64,000 bases of DNA from Arsenophonus apicola (GTDB lineage: Bacteria > Pseudomonadota > Gammaproteobacteria > Enterobacterales > Enterobacteriaceae): assembly GCF_020268605.1 (NCBI RefSeq), contig NZ_CP084222.1, positions 310,001 to 374,000 of the forward strand, in the 5' to 3' direction. This document shows positions 1 to 9,252 of this stretch, piece after piece; positions within the stretch are counted from its first letter, which is position 1; every line of letters starts with the position of its first letter. Both the position numbers and the translations under genes were made by a program. The notes under the pieces were generated by a model. The model had not been told where the DNA came from. It worked only from the letters and a program-made list of their open reading frames with translations, and searched no databases.

Positions 1-33
1 AATCGTAAATATGTCAGTATTGAAGCTGAATAA
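1..33 (+). CDS. rpmA: 50S ribosomal protein L27, 3' end only
   Basis: The first ten codons read NRKYVSIEAE followed by TAA, which matches the C-terminus of bacterial L27 (E. coli ends NRKFISIEAE). The rest of the gene lies outside the window. L27 is a protein of the large ribosomal subunit near the peptidyl-transferase centre. In E. coli rpmA is followed by yhbE and then obgE; here obgE follows directly after a terminator, so yhbE is absent from this position. Confidence 0.85.
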   Translation, partial: NRKYVSIEAE

Positions 34-60
34 GTTTTTTTGATCTTTAAATAGAGTTTA

Positions 61-90
61 AAAAAGCCCTGCAAATATGCGGGGCTTTTT
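61..90 (+). terminator. Intrinsic terminator after rpmA
   Basis: A 7-bp stem (GCCCTGC paired with GCGGGGC, one G-U pair) with a six-base loop is followed by five T residues. It lies 27 bases after the rpmA stop and separates rpmA from obgE. Confidence 0.85.
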
Positions 91-166
91 ATATTACCTT
101 ATGTAATACCATCTCTGAGTAAAACTACCATCTAGCATATAATGTCTAGTATGCGGAGAAAAGATA

Positions 167-1333
167 ATGAAATTTGTTGATGAAGCCAAAATATTAGTTA
201 TAGCTGGCGATGGTGGCAATGGTTGCGTTAGCTTCCGCCGTGAAAAATATATTCCTAAGGGTGGGCCTGATGGTGGAGATGGTGGAGATGGTGGAGATGT
301 CTATCTGTTGGCTGATGAAAATCTTAATACGTTAATTGATTATCGATTTGAAACCATCTTTCGAGCTGAACGAGGACAGAATGGTCAAAGTCGTGATTGT
401 ACAGGTAAACGTGGTCAAGATAACACCATTAAAGTGCCAGTTGGTACACGGATACGCGATTTTTCAACCAGTGAAATCGTCGGTGATATGACGCGTCACG
501 GGCAGCGCTTAATGGTTGCAAAAGGTGGATTTCATGGTTTAGGTAATACTCGATTTAAATCATCAGTCAACCGTGCGCCTCGTCAAAAAACGATGGGAAC
601 GAAAGGAGAAACAAGAGAGTTGCTACTTGAATTGATGTTACTTGCTGATGTAGGCATGTTAGGTATGCCAAATGCAGGTAAATCGACTTTCATTCGTTCA
701 GTTTCTGCAGCAAAACCCAAAGTTGCTGATTATCCCTTTACTACATTGGTACCGAGTTTGGGGGTAGTACGTGTGGATAGTGAGCAAAGCTTTGTTATTG
801 CAGATATTCCTGGTTTAATTGAGGGAGCAGCAGAAGGTGCAGGTCTTGGCATTCGTTTCTTAAAGCATTTGGAACGCTGCACGATACTTCTACACCTTAT
901 TGATATTTGCCCTATTGATGGTTCTGATCCGGTTGAGAATGTCAAAATAATTGATGCCGAACTGGAAAAATATAGTGAAAAGTTAGCCCAAAAACCGCGG
1001 TGGTTAGTGTTTAACAAAGTTGATCTTTTGACTACTGAAGAGGCAAATGATCGTGCAAAAGCTATTATTGAAACTTTAAAATGGCAAGATAAGTATTATC
1101 AGATTTCTGCGGTAAATCAGCTAGGCGTTAAAGCACTTTGTTGGGATATTATGACATTTATGCAAGCCCATCCGCAAAATATATCACTAGATAATAGTAA
1201 CGGATCAGATAAAGCTGAATTTATGTGGGATGATTATCATAAAGAGCAACTATTTGATAATAAAACGGATCTAGATGATGACGATTGGGATGAAGACGAT
1301 GAAGAGGGAATCGACTTCATTTATAAGCGTTAA
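167..1333 (+). CDS. obgE: Obg-family GTPase ObgE/CgtA
   Basis: This is an essential GTPase that binds the large ribosomal subunit and links ribosome assembly to the stringent response and replication. The protein has 388 residues. Residues 1-159 form the glycine-rich Obg fold (GGDGGDGGDGGD near residue 36). The G domain follows, with the P-loop GMPNAGKST near residue 166, DIPG and NKVD. The tail is strongly acidic (DLDDDDWDEDDEEG), as in enterobacterial ObgE. The ATG is preceded by a GGAGA-like ribosome site. It is the next gene after rpmA and converges with dacB. Confidence 0.97.
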   Translation: MKFVDEAKILVIAGDGGNGCVSFRREKYIPKGGPDGGDGGDGGDVYLLADENLNTLIDYRFETIFRAERGQNGQSRDCTGKRGQDNTIKVPVGTRIRDFSTSEIVGDMTRHGQRLMVAKGGFHGLGNTRFKSSVNRAPRQKTMGTKGETRELLLELMLLADVGMLGMPNAGKSTFIRSVSAAKPKVADYPFTTLVPSLGVVRVDSEQSFVIADIPGLIEGAAEGAGLGIRFLKHLERCTILLHLIDICPIDGSDPVENVKIIDAELEKYSEKLAQKPRWLVFNKVDLLTTEEANDRAKAIIETLKWQDKYYQISAVNQLGVKALCWDIMTFMQAHPQNISLDNSNGSDKAEFMWDDYHKEQLFDNKTDLDDDDWDEDDEEGIDFIYKR

Positions 1334-1352
1334 TTAATACGAATTATTTTTA

Positions 1353-1383
1353 GCGGGTATCGAGTAGATACCCTTTTGTTTTT
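1353..1383 (+). terminator. Intrinsic terminator after obgE
   Basis: The inverted repeat GGGTATC/GATACCC with a five-base loop is followed by TTTTGTTTTTTT. It lies between the convergent ends of obgE and dacB and most clearly serves obgE, because the T-rich run is on the plus strand. Confidence 0.85.
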
Positions 1384-2832
1384 TTAGTTATTACGATAAA
1401 GATCTTTGTAGAGATGGCCCTCAAAACGGACAAGTGGAATACGGCGACTATTATATTGTGCTGGCGGTAAGCTATAAGCTGAAATAAACTGTACGAAAGC
1501 GATACGCTGACCACTTTGTGCAGTAATGAAGCCGACGAGATTATATACTCCTTGCAAAGCACCGGTTTTAGCTGAGACCTTACCATTAACTCCGGCATTG
1601 TCTAAGCCGCCACGATAACGTAGAGTGCCGTCATGGCCTGCTAAGGGTAACATAGCAATAAAGTTTAGTTGACCATCATGTTTAGCAATATATTGCAAAA
1701 TAGACATCATAGCCGCTGGTGTAATTAAATTGTGACGAGATAGCCCTGAACCATCTACCATAATTGTATTAGCTAAGTTAATATTGGCTTTTTGTTTTAA
1801 AATCTGGCGGATAGCATCGGAGCCAGAAGACCAGGTGCCAGGGACACCATAATATTCACGGCCTATGGTTCTAAAGATCGCATCAGCTATCATATTATCA
1901 GATTTTTTTAACATTATTGTTAGCAAATGATGTAATGGCTTAGATTTTGTTGTAGCTAGGATATTTCCTGCTATGGTAGGCATATGGCGCCGTTTAATGT
2001 GCCCAGTAATCGCAATCTGGGCATTTGTCAGGCTAGTTTTTATTATGGCTCCTGCATAGCTTGCGCCATTTTGAATGGCAAATGCTAATGGTAACGGTTC
2101 AGTGCGTTGAATTAAGCAACCAGTTAGTATATAACGGTTTAGTTCTCCTGGTATAACATCTAATGCACAATAACGTGCATCAGTAGAACCTTTTGCTAGC
2201 GTAATAACTTGGCTGAACATATTAACAGGGTAAAAAGGGGCAGTATGGATATAAGCAATATCGCCAGGTTTTTGACCACTATGTAAAGTGACTGAGAAAC
2301 AGTTTTTATCGATAATCGCAGCGCTTTGTGGAGCACTAAAACATTGTGTCATATCATTCCATACCCACCCAGGAGCCTTATCTTGGCCAGCGAAGGCTGA
2401 TATATCAATAATTAAGTCGCCATCAATTTGCTCAATGCCTAGCTGCTTTAATTCAGCTACCATATTGCGAATTTGTTGGCGTGTTAAGGTTGGATCACCA
2501 GTGAAGCGTACAACCAAATCACCTTTTAAACGATGACCGATAATTTTTCCTTCGGTTTCGAAATAGGTGACAAATTGATAATCGCTACCTAATTGAAGTA
2601 AGGCGGCTAATGCGGTAATAATTTTTTGAGTACTTGCAGGCAGCGCCATTTGTTGGCTATGGTAATCGATCAACGGCGTATCACTCCCCACTTTTTGCGC
2701 GATAAAAGCGAGATTTGTGCCTGTGGGCAGATAATTGATATAGGTTTCAATGGGTGCTGATAGCGCCTGATTGAATATGAAAAGTAGGTTAAATAACCAA
2801 TATGATCTTCCCATTTTTTTTAAAAAAGCCAT
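1384..2832 (-). CDS. dacB: D-alanyl-D-alanine carboxypeptidase/endopeptidase PBP4
   Basis: This is a periplasmic class C low-molecular-mass penicillin-binding protein. It trims peptidoglycan stem peptides and cleaves cross-links. The protein has 482 residues (E. coli PBP4 has 477). A hydrophobic signal peptide ends near residue 25 (QALSA). The catalytic SxxK is STQK within LPASTQKIITALAALLQLG near residue 67; SxN is SDN (KKSDNMIAD) and the third motif is KTG (SAKTGALQGVYNLVGF). All active-site motifs are present, so the enzyme looks intact. It converges with obgE as in E. coli. Confidence 0.96.
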   Translation of the reverse strand: MAFLKKMGRSYWLFNLLFIFNQALSAPIETYINYLPTGTNLAFIAQKVGSDTPLIDYHSQQMALPASTQKIITALAALLQLGSDYQFVTYFETEGKIIGHRLKGDLVVRFTGDPTLTRQQIRNMVAELKQLGIEQIDGDLIIDISAFAGQDKAPGWVWNDMTQCFSAPQSAAIIDKNCFSVTLHSGQKPGDIAYIHTAPFYPVNMFSQVITLAKGSTDARYCALDVIPGELNRYILTGCLIQRTEPLPLAFAIQNGASYAGAIIKTSLTNAQIAITGHIKRRHMPTIAGNILATTKSKPLHHLLTIMLKKSDNMIADAIFRTIGREYYGVPGTWSSGSDAIRQILKQKANINLANTIMVDGSGLSRHNLITPAAMMSILQYIAKHDGQLNFIAMLPLAGHDGTLRYRGGLDNAGVNGKVSAKTGALQGVYNLVGFITAQSGQRIAFVQFISAYSLPPAQYNSRRIPLVRFEGHLYKDLYRNN

Positions 2833-3095
2833 AAGTGCAGTATATAAAAGTAGACATAATAGACATACTAAAGTGTAATGCAGAAAAAAGTAAACGGTGA
2901 CCTAGCATTAAGTGTGCGTTAGAATGGTTAATTAAATGATAGAATAATAAAGTCGCAAATTAATAGTTAACAAGGTTTACCCCTTTTTTGTTTGCCTAGA
3001 ATGTTGTTTTGTCAGAAGTGCTAATTTGCTTTAATGACAGAAAAATCAGGAAGATATTTAATTTTTATTTAGGAAAGAATCAGAGGCATTTATTA

Positions 3096-3572
3096 ATGAA
3101 ACAGATTCCAATGACGGTACGTGGCGCAGAAAAGTTGCGTAAAGAGTTAGAATTTTTAAAGAATATCCGCCGTCCTGAAATTATTGCTGCTATTGCAGAA
3201 GCACGTGAACATGGTGATTTGAAAGAAAATGCAGAATATCATGCAGCGCGTGAGCAGCAAGGGTTTTGCGAAGGGCGTATCCAAGAAATTGAGGCTAAAT
3301 TGTCTCATGCGCAAGTTATTGATGTAACAAAAATGAAAAATGAGGGTCGTGTAATATTTGGTGCAACAGTCACGGTATTTAATGTAACCACAAATGAAGA
3401 TCAGATTTATCGTATTGTGGGTGATGATGAAGCTGATATCAAAGAAAATCTCATTTCTGTTAATTCACCAATAGCACGAGGTTTGATCGGTAAGACTATG
3501 GATGATGTGGCAGTTATCACCACCCCTGGCGGTGAAGTTGAATATGAAATTTTGAAAGTGGAATATATTTGA
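3096..3572 (+). CDS. greA: Transcription elongation factor GreA
   Basis: GreA rescues backtracked RNA polymerase by stimulating transcript cleavage through the secondary channel. I chose the ATG at 3096, giving 158 residues starting MKQIPMTVRGAEKL, exactly the E. coli length. A longer open frame from 3009 adds 29 residues with no family similarity. The N-terminal coiled coil carries the catalytic acidic tip (EAREHGDLKENAEY), followed by the FKBP-like C-terminal domain ending GGEVEYEILKVEYI. The 263 bases upstream back to dacB are AT-rich and hold its promoter region. Confidence 0.97.
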   Translation: MKQIPMTVRGAEKLRKELEFLKNIRRPEIIAAIAEAREHGDLKENAEYHAAREQQGFCEGRIQEIEAKLSHAQVIDVTKMKNEGRVIFGATVTVFNVTTNEDQIYRIVGDDEADIKENLISVNSPIARGLIGKTMDDVAVITTPGGEVEYEILKVEYI

Positions 3573-3621
3573 TTTTCATTTTATCTTAAAGCGTTATATT
3601 CTTGAGTTAATTTTAAAGTAA

Positions 3622-3644
3622 AAGAGGCCAATATGGCCTTTTTT
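3622..3644 (+). terminator. Intrinsic terminator after greA
   Basis: A short stem AGGCCA/TGGCCT with a three-base loop is followed by six T residues, 50 bases after the greA stop. Confidence 0.8.
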
Positions 3645-3685
3645 ACCCTGCAGTGAGATGGCATTTTTGTATAAATGTAGAAGAC

Positions 3686-3979
3686 TTATTTAGGTAAAAT
3701 AATCTTGTGTGTTTCAGAAGGACGATAGAGTATCAAGATTTTACCAATAATTTGCACATTGATAGCATCGGTTTCTCTAACAATAGCGTTTGCTATCAAA
3801 TTTTTGGTCTCACGGTCTTCACTCGCTATTTTGATTTTGATAAGTTCATGATATGAAAAAGATTGTTCTATTTCAGCTAAAACACCTTCAGTTAAACCAT
3901 TGTTACCTATCATTACAACAGGGTTTAGATGATGAGCAAGGCTTTTTAGATATTGTATTTGCTTTTTATTAAGAGTCAT
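3686..3979 (-). CDS. yhbY: Ribosome assembly RNA-binding protein YhbY
   Basis: A single CRM (CRS1-YhbY) domain protein of 97 residues that associates with pre-50S particles. The family signature is visible: VVMIGNNGLTEGVLAEIEQ (GxxG loop) and HELIKIKIASEDRET, ending in the beta strand VQIIGKILILYRP. Length and sequence match the E. coli protein throughout. It is divergent from rlmE, with a 133-base intergenic region that must hold both promoters. Confidence 0.95.
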   Translation of the reverse strand: MTLNKKQIQYLKSLAHHLNPVVMIGNNGLTEGVLAEIEQSFSYHELIKIKIASEDRETKNLIANAIVRETDAINVQIIGKILILYRPSETHKIILPK

Positions 3980-4112
3980 TGTTTTTTGCTTTAGTGGGAT
4001 TGAAAACGGTACATTCTACCGCCATCTTTTAATTATCACCATAAATTCTATAATTTTGGTATATCGAAATGGCAAAGATAGATGTTATTTTATAAGTATA
4101 GTTGGAAAAACA

Positions 4113-4742
4113 ATGGCTAATAAAAAGCGTTCAGCAAGCTCTAGTCGTTGGTTGCAGGAACATTTTAGTGATAAATACGTTCTTCAAGCACAAAAAAAAG
4201 GGTTTCGCTCACGCGCATGGTTTAAATTGGATGAGATCCAGCAGAGTGATAAAATATTTAAACCTGGTATGACCGTTGTTGATTTAGGTGCAGCGCCTGG
4301 CGGTTGGTCTCAATATGCAGCAAGTAAAGTTGGCCAGACGGGGCGGGTTATTGCATGTGATTTATTGCTAATGGATCCCATCGTTGGTGTTGATTTCTTG
4401 CAAGGAGATTTTCGAGATGAGCAGATATTAAAGGCATTGCTTGAACGCGTTGGAGATAAAAAAGTCCAGGTCGTTATGTCGGATATGGCTCCCAATATGA
4501 GTGGGACCCCTGCAGTCGATATTCCTCGCTCCATGTATCTGGTTGAGCTAGCGTTGGATATGTGTCGTGATGTACTGGCTTCCGGCGGAAGTTTTATTGT
4601 TAAAGTATTTCAGGGAGAAGGCTTTGATGAATATCTGAGGGAAATTCGCTCTCTATTTTTAAAAGTTAAAATTCGTAAACCAGATGCTTCGCGGTCACGT
4701 TCACGTGAAGTGTACATTGTAGCGACAGGACGCAAAATATAG
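4113..4742 (+). CDS. rlmE: 23S rRNA (uridine-2'-O)-methyltransferase RlmE (FtsJ/RrmJ)
   Basis: This SAM-dependent enzyme methylates U2552 of 23S rRNA in the A loop, a late 50S assembly step. Starting at the ATG at 4113 (MANKKRSASSSRWLQEHF) gives 209 residues, equal to E. coli. The open frame extends upstream to 4056 without similarity. The SAM motif is VVDLGAAPGGWSQ. The catalytic tetrad residues sit in RAWFKLDEIQ (Lys), MSDMAPNMSG (Asp), IVKVFQGEG (Lys) and SREVYIVA (Glu). It is followed after 50 bases by ftsH, as in E. coli. Confidence 0.97.
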   Translation: MANKKRSASSSRWLQEHFSDKYVLQAQKKGFRSRAWFKLDEIQQSDKIFKPGMTVVDLGAAPGGWSQYAASKVGQTGRVIACDLLLMDPIVGVDFLQGDFRDEQILKALLERVGDKKVQVVMSDMAPNMSGTPAVDIPRSMYLVELALDMCRDVLASGGSFIVKVFQGEGFDEYLREIRSLFLKVKIRKPDASRSRSREVYIVATGRKI

Positions 4743-4792
4743 TACCCTGTACGTTATTTATTTAACATAGTTGTAATGAAGAGGTTCATCCC

Positions 4793-6748
4793 TTGAGTGA
4801 CATGGCGAAAAACCTGATTCTCTGGGTAGTCATTGCGGTAGTCCTGATGTCTCTATTCCAGAGTTTTGGTCCTAGCGATTCGAATAGTCGCAGGGTGGAT
4901 TATTCTACCTTTATGAATGAGTTAACTCAGGATCAGATACGTGAAGTGCGTATTTCTGATCGTGAAATTAGTGTTAAGAAAACGGATAACAGTCGTTATA
5001 CGACTTATATTCCAGTGAGAGAGGATCCAAGATTGTTGGATACCTTGCTTGAAAGACATGTCACCGTCATTGGTGAACCACCTCAAGAGCAAAGTTTCTT
5101 AGCAACTATTTTCATTTCCTGGTTCCCAATGTTATTACTGATTGGGGTTTGGATCTTTTTTATGCGTCAGATGCAAGGAGGAGGTGGCAAAGGTGCTATG
5201 TCCTTTGGTAAGAGTAAGGCTCGCATGCTGACAGAAGATCAAATTAAAACAACTTTTGCTGATGTTGCCGGTTGTGATGAAGCGAAAGAAGAAGTGGGTG
5301 AGTTAGTTGAATATTTGCGTGAACCTGGACGTTTTCAAAAATTAGGTGGTAAAATTCCTAAGGGAATTTTGATGGTAGGACCACCGGGAACAGGTAAAAC
5401 CTTGTTGGCAAAAGCCATTGCTGGTGAAGCAAAGGTTCCCTTTTTTACTATCTCCGGTTCAGATTTTGTAGAAATGTTCGTTGGTGTTGGTGCTTCTCGC
5501 GTACGTGATATGTTTGAGCAAGCCAAGAAAGCAGCGCCTTGTATCATTTTTATTGACGAAATAGATGCTGTTGGCCGCCAACGTGGTGCCGGTTTGGGAG
5601 GAGGGCACGATGAACGTGAACAGACTCTTAACCAGATGCTGGTAGAGATGGATGGATTTGAAGGTAATGAAGGTATTATTGTTATTGCTGCTACCAACCG
5701 TCCCGATGTGTTAGATCCGGCATTATTGCGTCCTGGACGTTTTGATCGGCAGGTTGTTGTGGGTCTACCTGATGTACGTGGTCGTGAACAGATTTTGAAA
5801 GTTCATATGCGCCGTGTACCTTTAGATCCTAGTGTTGATGCTTCGGTATTGGCACGAGGCACCCCTGGTTTTTCTGGTGCTGATTTAGCTAATTTAGTTA
5901 ATGAAGCTGCCCTTTTTGCGGCGCGCGGCAATAAGCGTGTTGTCACTATGGTGGAATTTGAAAAGGCAAAAGACAAGATCATGATGGGTGCTGAACGTCG
6001 CTCTATGGTCATGACAGAAGAACAAAAAGAATCTACTGCTTATCATGAGGCTGGTCATGCAATTATAGGCCGGATTGTTCCAGAGCATGATCCTGTTCAC
6101 AAAGTGACAATTATCCCGCGTGGTCGTGCGTTAGGTGTTACATTCTTCTTGCCAGAAGGCGATCAAATTAGTGCGAGCCGGCAAAAGCTAGAAAGTCAAA
6201 TTTCCACCCTTTATGGTGGTAGGTTAGCGGAAGAAATTATTTACGGTTCAGAAAAGGTATCTACTGGTGCCTCAAACGATATTAAAGTAGCAACTAATCT
6301 TGCTCGTAATATGGTGACGCAATGGGGTTTTTCTGAGAAATTAGGGCCATTGCTCTATGCAGAGGAAGAGGGTGAGGTTTTCCTAGGCCGTTCGGTTGCT
6401 AAGGCGAATCATATGTCAGACGAAACTGCGCGAGCAATTGATGAAGAGATTAAGGCAATTATTGATCGTAATTATAAACGAGCTCGTCAGATTTTGAATG
6501 ATCACATGGATATCCTGCATGCGATGAAGGATGCATTAATGAAATATGAAACCATTGATGCACCTCAAATAGATGATTTAATGAATCGCCGTCCAGTTAG
6601 AGCGCCAGCTGGCTGGGATGATAATGATAGTAGTAATCCTACTGCAACATCCTCATCACAAGGCGAGCCAGAAAAGAATATTTCTGCCGCTCAGGGTGAA
6701 GATAGTGTGAATGGAAATGATAATGGTAGTAACACAGAGAATCGTTAA
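4793..6748 (+). CDS. ftsH: ATP-dependent zinc metalloprotease FtsH
   Basis: FtsH is a membrane-anchored AAA+ protease that degrades unstable and misassembled proteins, including LpxC and sigma-32 in E. coli. Two transmembrane segments (about residues 8-24 and 105-125) flank a periplasmic domain. The AAA domain has Walker A GPPGTGKT, Walker B IIFIDEIDAVGRQRG and the second-region-of-homology arginine. The zinc site is HEAGH. The start is TTG at 4793, eight bases after AAGAGG; the alternative ATG at 4802 (MAKNLIL) lies farther than usual from that site. The C-terminal tail after residue 605 is variable and Asn/Ser-rich. Confidence 0.97.
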   Translation: MSDMAKNLILWVVIAVVLMSLFQSFGPSDSNSRRVDYSTFMNELTQDQIREVRISDREISVKKTDNSRYTTYIPVREDPRLLDTLLERHVTVIGEPPQEQSFLATIFISWFPMLLLIGVWIFFMRQMQGGGGKGAMSFGKSKARMLTEDQIKTTFADVAGCDEAKEEVGELVEYLREPGRFQKLGGKIPKGILMVGPPGTGKTLLAKAIAGEAKVPFFTISGSDFVEMFVGVGASRVRDMFEQAKKAAPCIIFIDEIDAVGRQRGAGLGGGHDEREQTLNQMLVEMDGFEGNEGIIVIAATNRPDVLDPALLRPGRFDRQVVVGLPDVRGREQILKVHMRRVPLDPSVDASVLARGTPGFSGADLANLVNEAALFAARGNKRVVTMVEFEKAKDKIMMGAERRSMVMTEEQKESTAYHEAGHAIIGRIVPEHDPVHKVTIIPRGRALGVTFFLPEGDQISASRQKLESQISTLYGGRLAEEIIYGSEKVSTGASNDIKVATNLARNMVTQWGFSEKLGPLLYAEEEGEVFLGRSVAKANHMSDETARAIDEEIKAIIDRNYKRARQILNDHMDILHAMKDALMKYETIDAPQIDDLMNRRPVRAPAGWDDNDSSNPTATSSSQGEPEKNISAAQGEDSVNGNDNGSNTENR

Positions 6749-6786
6749 TGCTCATCGGTTTTCTATGTGAAATGAATTAATAATTA

Positions 6787-6815
6787 AAACCCCAGGATAG
6801 CCTGGGGTTTTGTTT
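6787..6815 (+). terminator. Intrinsic terminator after ftsH
   Basis: The stem ACCCCAGG/CCTGGGGT with a short loop is followed by a T-rich run. It ends about 17 bases before the folP ATG, so ftsH and folP are only partly cotranscribed at most. Confidence 0.8.
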
Positions 6816-6832
6816 GGTTGAGTAAGGTGATT

Positions 6833-7681
6833 ATGAAAATTACTGCCCGAAAAATAGAGCTTGATCTTAATCGTCCTATTGTTATGGGAATATTAAATGT
6901 TACTCCAGACTCTTTTTCTGATGGTGGTATATACAATCGTTACGACTATGCGCTCAAGCATGCAGCTAGTATGGTTGACCATGGTGCGGCAATTATCGAT
7001 ATTGGTGGTGAATCAACCCGCCCGGGTGCTAGTGAAGTGACTTTACAGCAAGAACTTGACCGGGTTATCCCAATAATTGAAGCCGTAACTGATCGTTTTG
7101 AGGTTTGGGTTTCTGTTGATACATCGAAAGCTGTTGTCATGACAGAGGCAGCCAGAGCCGGTGCGCATATTATTAATGATGTTCGGTCGTTACATGAGCC
7201 GGGTGCATTAGAAGCCGCAGCTGAAACAGGGTTACCTATCTGTATTATGCATATGTTAGGTCAACCTAAGACAATGCAACAAACACCCGTTTATAAAAAT
7301 GTGGTTGCAGAAGTAAAACAGTATTTATCAGATAAAATTGACCGCTGTGAAGCGGCAGGCATTGCGAAAAATCGTTTGATTATTGATCCAGGTTTCGGTT
7401 TTGGTAAAAATTTGGCGCATAATTATCAATTATTAGCGAAATTGAATGAATTTCATGCTCTAGAAGTGCCGCTGCTAGTTGGTATGTCACGTAAATCTAT
7501 GATTGGTGAATTATTAGATGTGCCACTAGAGGAACGGCTTATTGGCAGTATTGCATGCGCTGTTATCGCAGCTATGCAGGGAGCACAGATTATTCGTGCG
7601 CATGATGTAAAAGAAACTGTACAGGCTATGAATATTGTTCAAGCAACCCTTTCAGTAAAGGAAACAGATGATTATGAGTAA
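6833..7681 (+). CDS. folP: Dihydropteroate synthase
   Basis: This enzyme condenses p-aminobenzoate with 6-hydroxymethyl-dihydropterin pyrophosphate in folate synthesis; it is the sulfonamide target. The start is the ATG at 6833 behind AAGG (282 residues, as in E. coli). The frame can be opened from a TTG at 6818 inside the terminator, which I reject. The TIM-barrel motifs are MGILNVTPDSFSDGG, DIGGESTRPGA, IDPGFGFGKN and the late GMSRKSMIGELL. The last 8 bases overlap glmM, so the two are translationally coupled. Confidence 0.97.
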   Translation: MKITARKIELDLNRPIVMGILNVTPDSFSDGGIYNRYDYALKHAASMVDHGAAIIDIGGESTRPGASEVTLQQELDRVIPIIEAVTDRFEVWVSVDTSKAVVMTEAARAGAHIINDVRSLHEPGALEAAAETGLPICIMHMLGQPKTMQQTPVYKNVVAEVKQYLSDKIDRCEAAGIAKNRLIIDPGFGFGKNLAHNYQLLAKLNEFHALEVPLLVGMSRKSMIGELLDVPLEERLIGSIACAVIAAMQGAQIIRAHDVKETVQAMNIVQATLSVKETDDYE

Positions 7682-9011
7682 GCGCAAATATTTTGGCACC
7701 GATGGTATTCGTGGCAAAGTAGGAGAAAACCCAATTACCCCTGATTTTGTTTTGAAATTGGGTTGGGCAGCGGGTAAGGTTTTAGCGCGGCATGGTTCTC
7801 GTAAAATAATCATAGGTAAAGATACACGCATTTCAGGTTATATGTTGGAGTCATCTTTAGAAGCGGGTCTTGCAGCAGCTGGACTATCTGCTGCATTTAC
7901 AGGTCCTATGCCGACACCAGCAATTGCTTATTTAACACGCACATACCGTGCTGAGGCGGGTATTGTCATTTCTGCTTCTCATAATCCCTATTATGATAAT
8001 GGTATTAAATTCTTTTCGATTGATGGCACTAAGTTACCTGATGACGTAGAAGAAGCAATAGAAGCTGAGATGGAGAAGCCTCTTACTTGTGTAGAGTCTG
8101 CCGAATTAGGACGAGCAAGTCGTATTGTTGATGCTGCTGGGCGTTATATAGAATTTTGCAAAGGGACGTTTCCGAGTGACCAAAGTCTAAGTGGTTTAAA
8201 AATAGTTTTAGATTGTGCTAATGGTGCAACATATCATATTGCGCCGAATGTATTAACTGAGCTTGGCGCGGAAGTCATCGCAATTGGCTGTGAACCAAAT
8301 GGACTGAATATTAATCAAGGCTGTGGGGCGACTGACGTCGTGCTATTGCAAAAACGTGTGGTAGCTGAAAAAGCGGATATTGGCCTTGCGTTTGATGGTG
8401 ATGGTGATCGGCTAATAATGGTTGATCATCGGGGCAATAGAATTGATGGCGATCAAATTCTTTATATTATTGCTCGTGATGCACTTCGACAAGGTCAATT
8501 GCATGGTGGTGTTGTTGGCACTTTAATGAGTAATATGGGATTGGAATTAGCCTTGCAACAGTTGGATATACCTTTTATCCGGGCAAAAGTCGGCGATCGT
8601 TATGTTCTCGAAAAATTACAAGAACAAGGATGGCGGCTTGGTGCTGAAAATTCAGGTCACATTATATTGTTAGATAAAACAACAACAGGTGATGGTATTA
8701 TCGCTGGTTTACAAGTTCTAAGTGCCATGATCCGTAATAATACCAGTCTTTATGATCTTTGCCGAGAGGTGAAATTGATGCCTCAAGTATTGGTAAATGT
8801 GCGTTTTTCTGGTAGCCATAATCCATTGGTTACAGAAGATGTTTTAAATGTGGTAAAACAAGTGGAAAATGACCTAGCAGGTAGAGGACGGGTTTTATTA
8901 CGTAAATCAGGAACCGAGCCTTTAATTCGTATTATGGTAGAAGGTGAGAATGAAAAACAGGTTACTGCAATGGCTAATCGTATTGCCGAAGTGGTTAAGC
9001 AAGTAAAATAG
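7674..9011 (+). CDS. glmM: Phosphoglucosamine mutase
   Basis: GlmM interconverts glucosamine-6-phosphate and glucosamine-1-phosphate, feeding UDP-GlcNAc for peptidoglycan and lipid A. The start is the ATG at 7674 (MSKRKYFGTDGIRG), 445 residues as in E. coli; an ATG two codons upstream at 7668 is in frame. The active-site serine lies in GIVISASHNPYYDNG, the metal loop is DGDGDR, the sugar-binding loop is GAENSGH and the phosphate loop is RKSGTEPLIRI. It overlaps folP by 8 bases. Confidence 0.97.
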   Translation: MSKRKYFGTDGIRGKVGENPITPDFVLKLGWAAGKVLARHGSRKIIIGKDTRISGYMLESSLEAGLAAAGLSAAFTGPMPTPAIAYLTRTYRAEAGIVISASHNPYYDNGIKFFSIDGTKLPDDVEEAIEAEMEKPLTCVESAELGRASRIVDAAGRYIEFCKGTFPSDQSLSGLKIVLDCANGATYHIAPNVLTELGAEVIAIGCEPNGLNINQGCGATDVVLLQKRVVAEKADIGLAFDGDGDRLIMVDHRGNRIDGDQILYIIARDALRQGQLHGGVVGTLMSNMGLELALQQLDIPFIRAKVGDRYVLEKLQEQGWRLGAENSGHIILLDKTTTGDGIIAGLQVLSAMIRNNTSLYDLCREVKLMPQVLVNVRFSGSHNPLVTEDVLNVVKQVENDLAGRGRVLLRKSGTEPLIRIMVEGENEKQVTAMANRIAEVVKQVK

Positions 9012-9171
9012 ATCATAATATTTTTAGAAAAAATCATATGGTTGTATAAGTATTGTGTTATTTTTTACCCGCTGACTTCAGGTAACGACTTTTGTTGTTT
9101 TTTTCTACAAATAGTACAATGAAATAAAAATAATCTTGCTTGTCAGCTAAGCTTTGGTTAGTATTCAAAAC

Positions 9172-9200
9172 CGCTCCTTAGAGTAACGACGTAAGGAGCG
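9172..9200 (+). other. Perfect 9-bp hairpin in the secG leader
   Basis: CGCTCCTTA pairs perfectly with TAAGGAGCG around an 11-base loop, 53 bases before the secG ATG. No T run follows, so it is not an intrinsic terminator. It may be a 5'-UTR structure; the function is unknown. Confidence 0.45.
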
Positions 9201-9252
9201 AGCTGCAATAGATAGGTTTTCCCAAACTTTATTGTTAAATAGGTAGTTAGCT

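Noticed and set aside
3009..3095. N-terminal extension of GreA by 29 residues
   Set aside because: The extension has no similarity to GreA and the start at 3096 gives exactly the family length.
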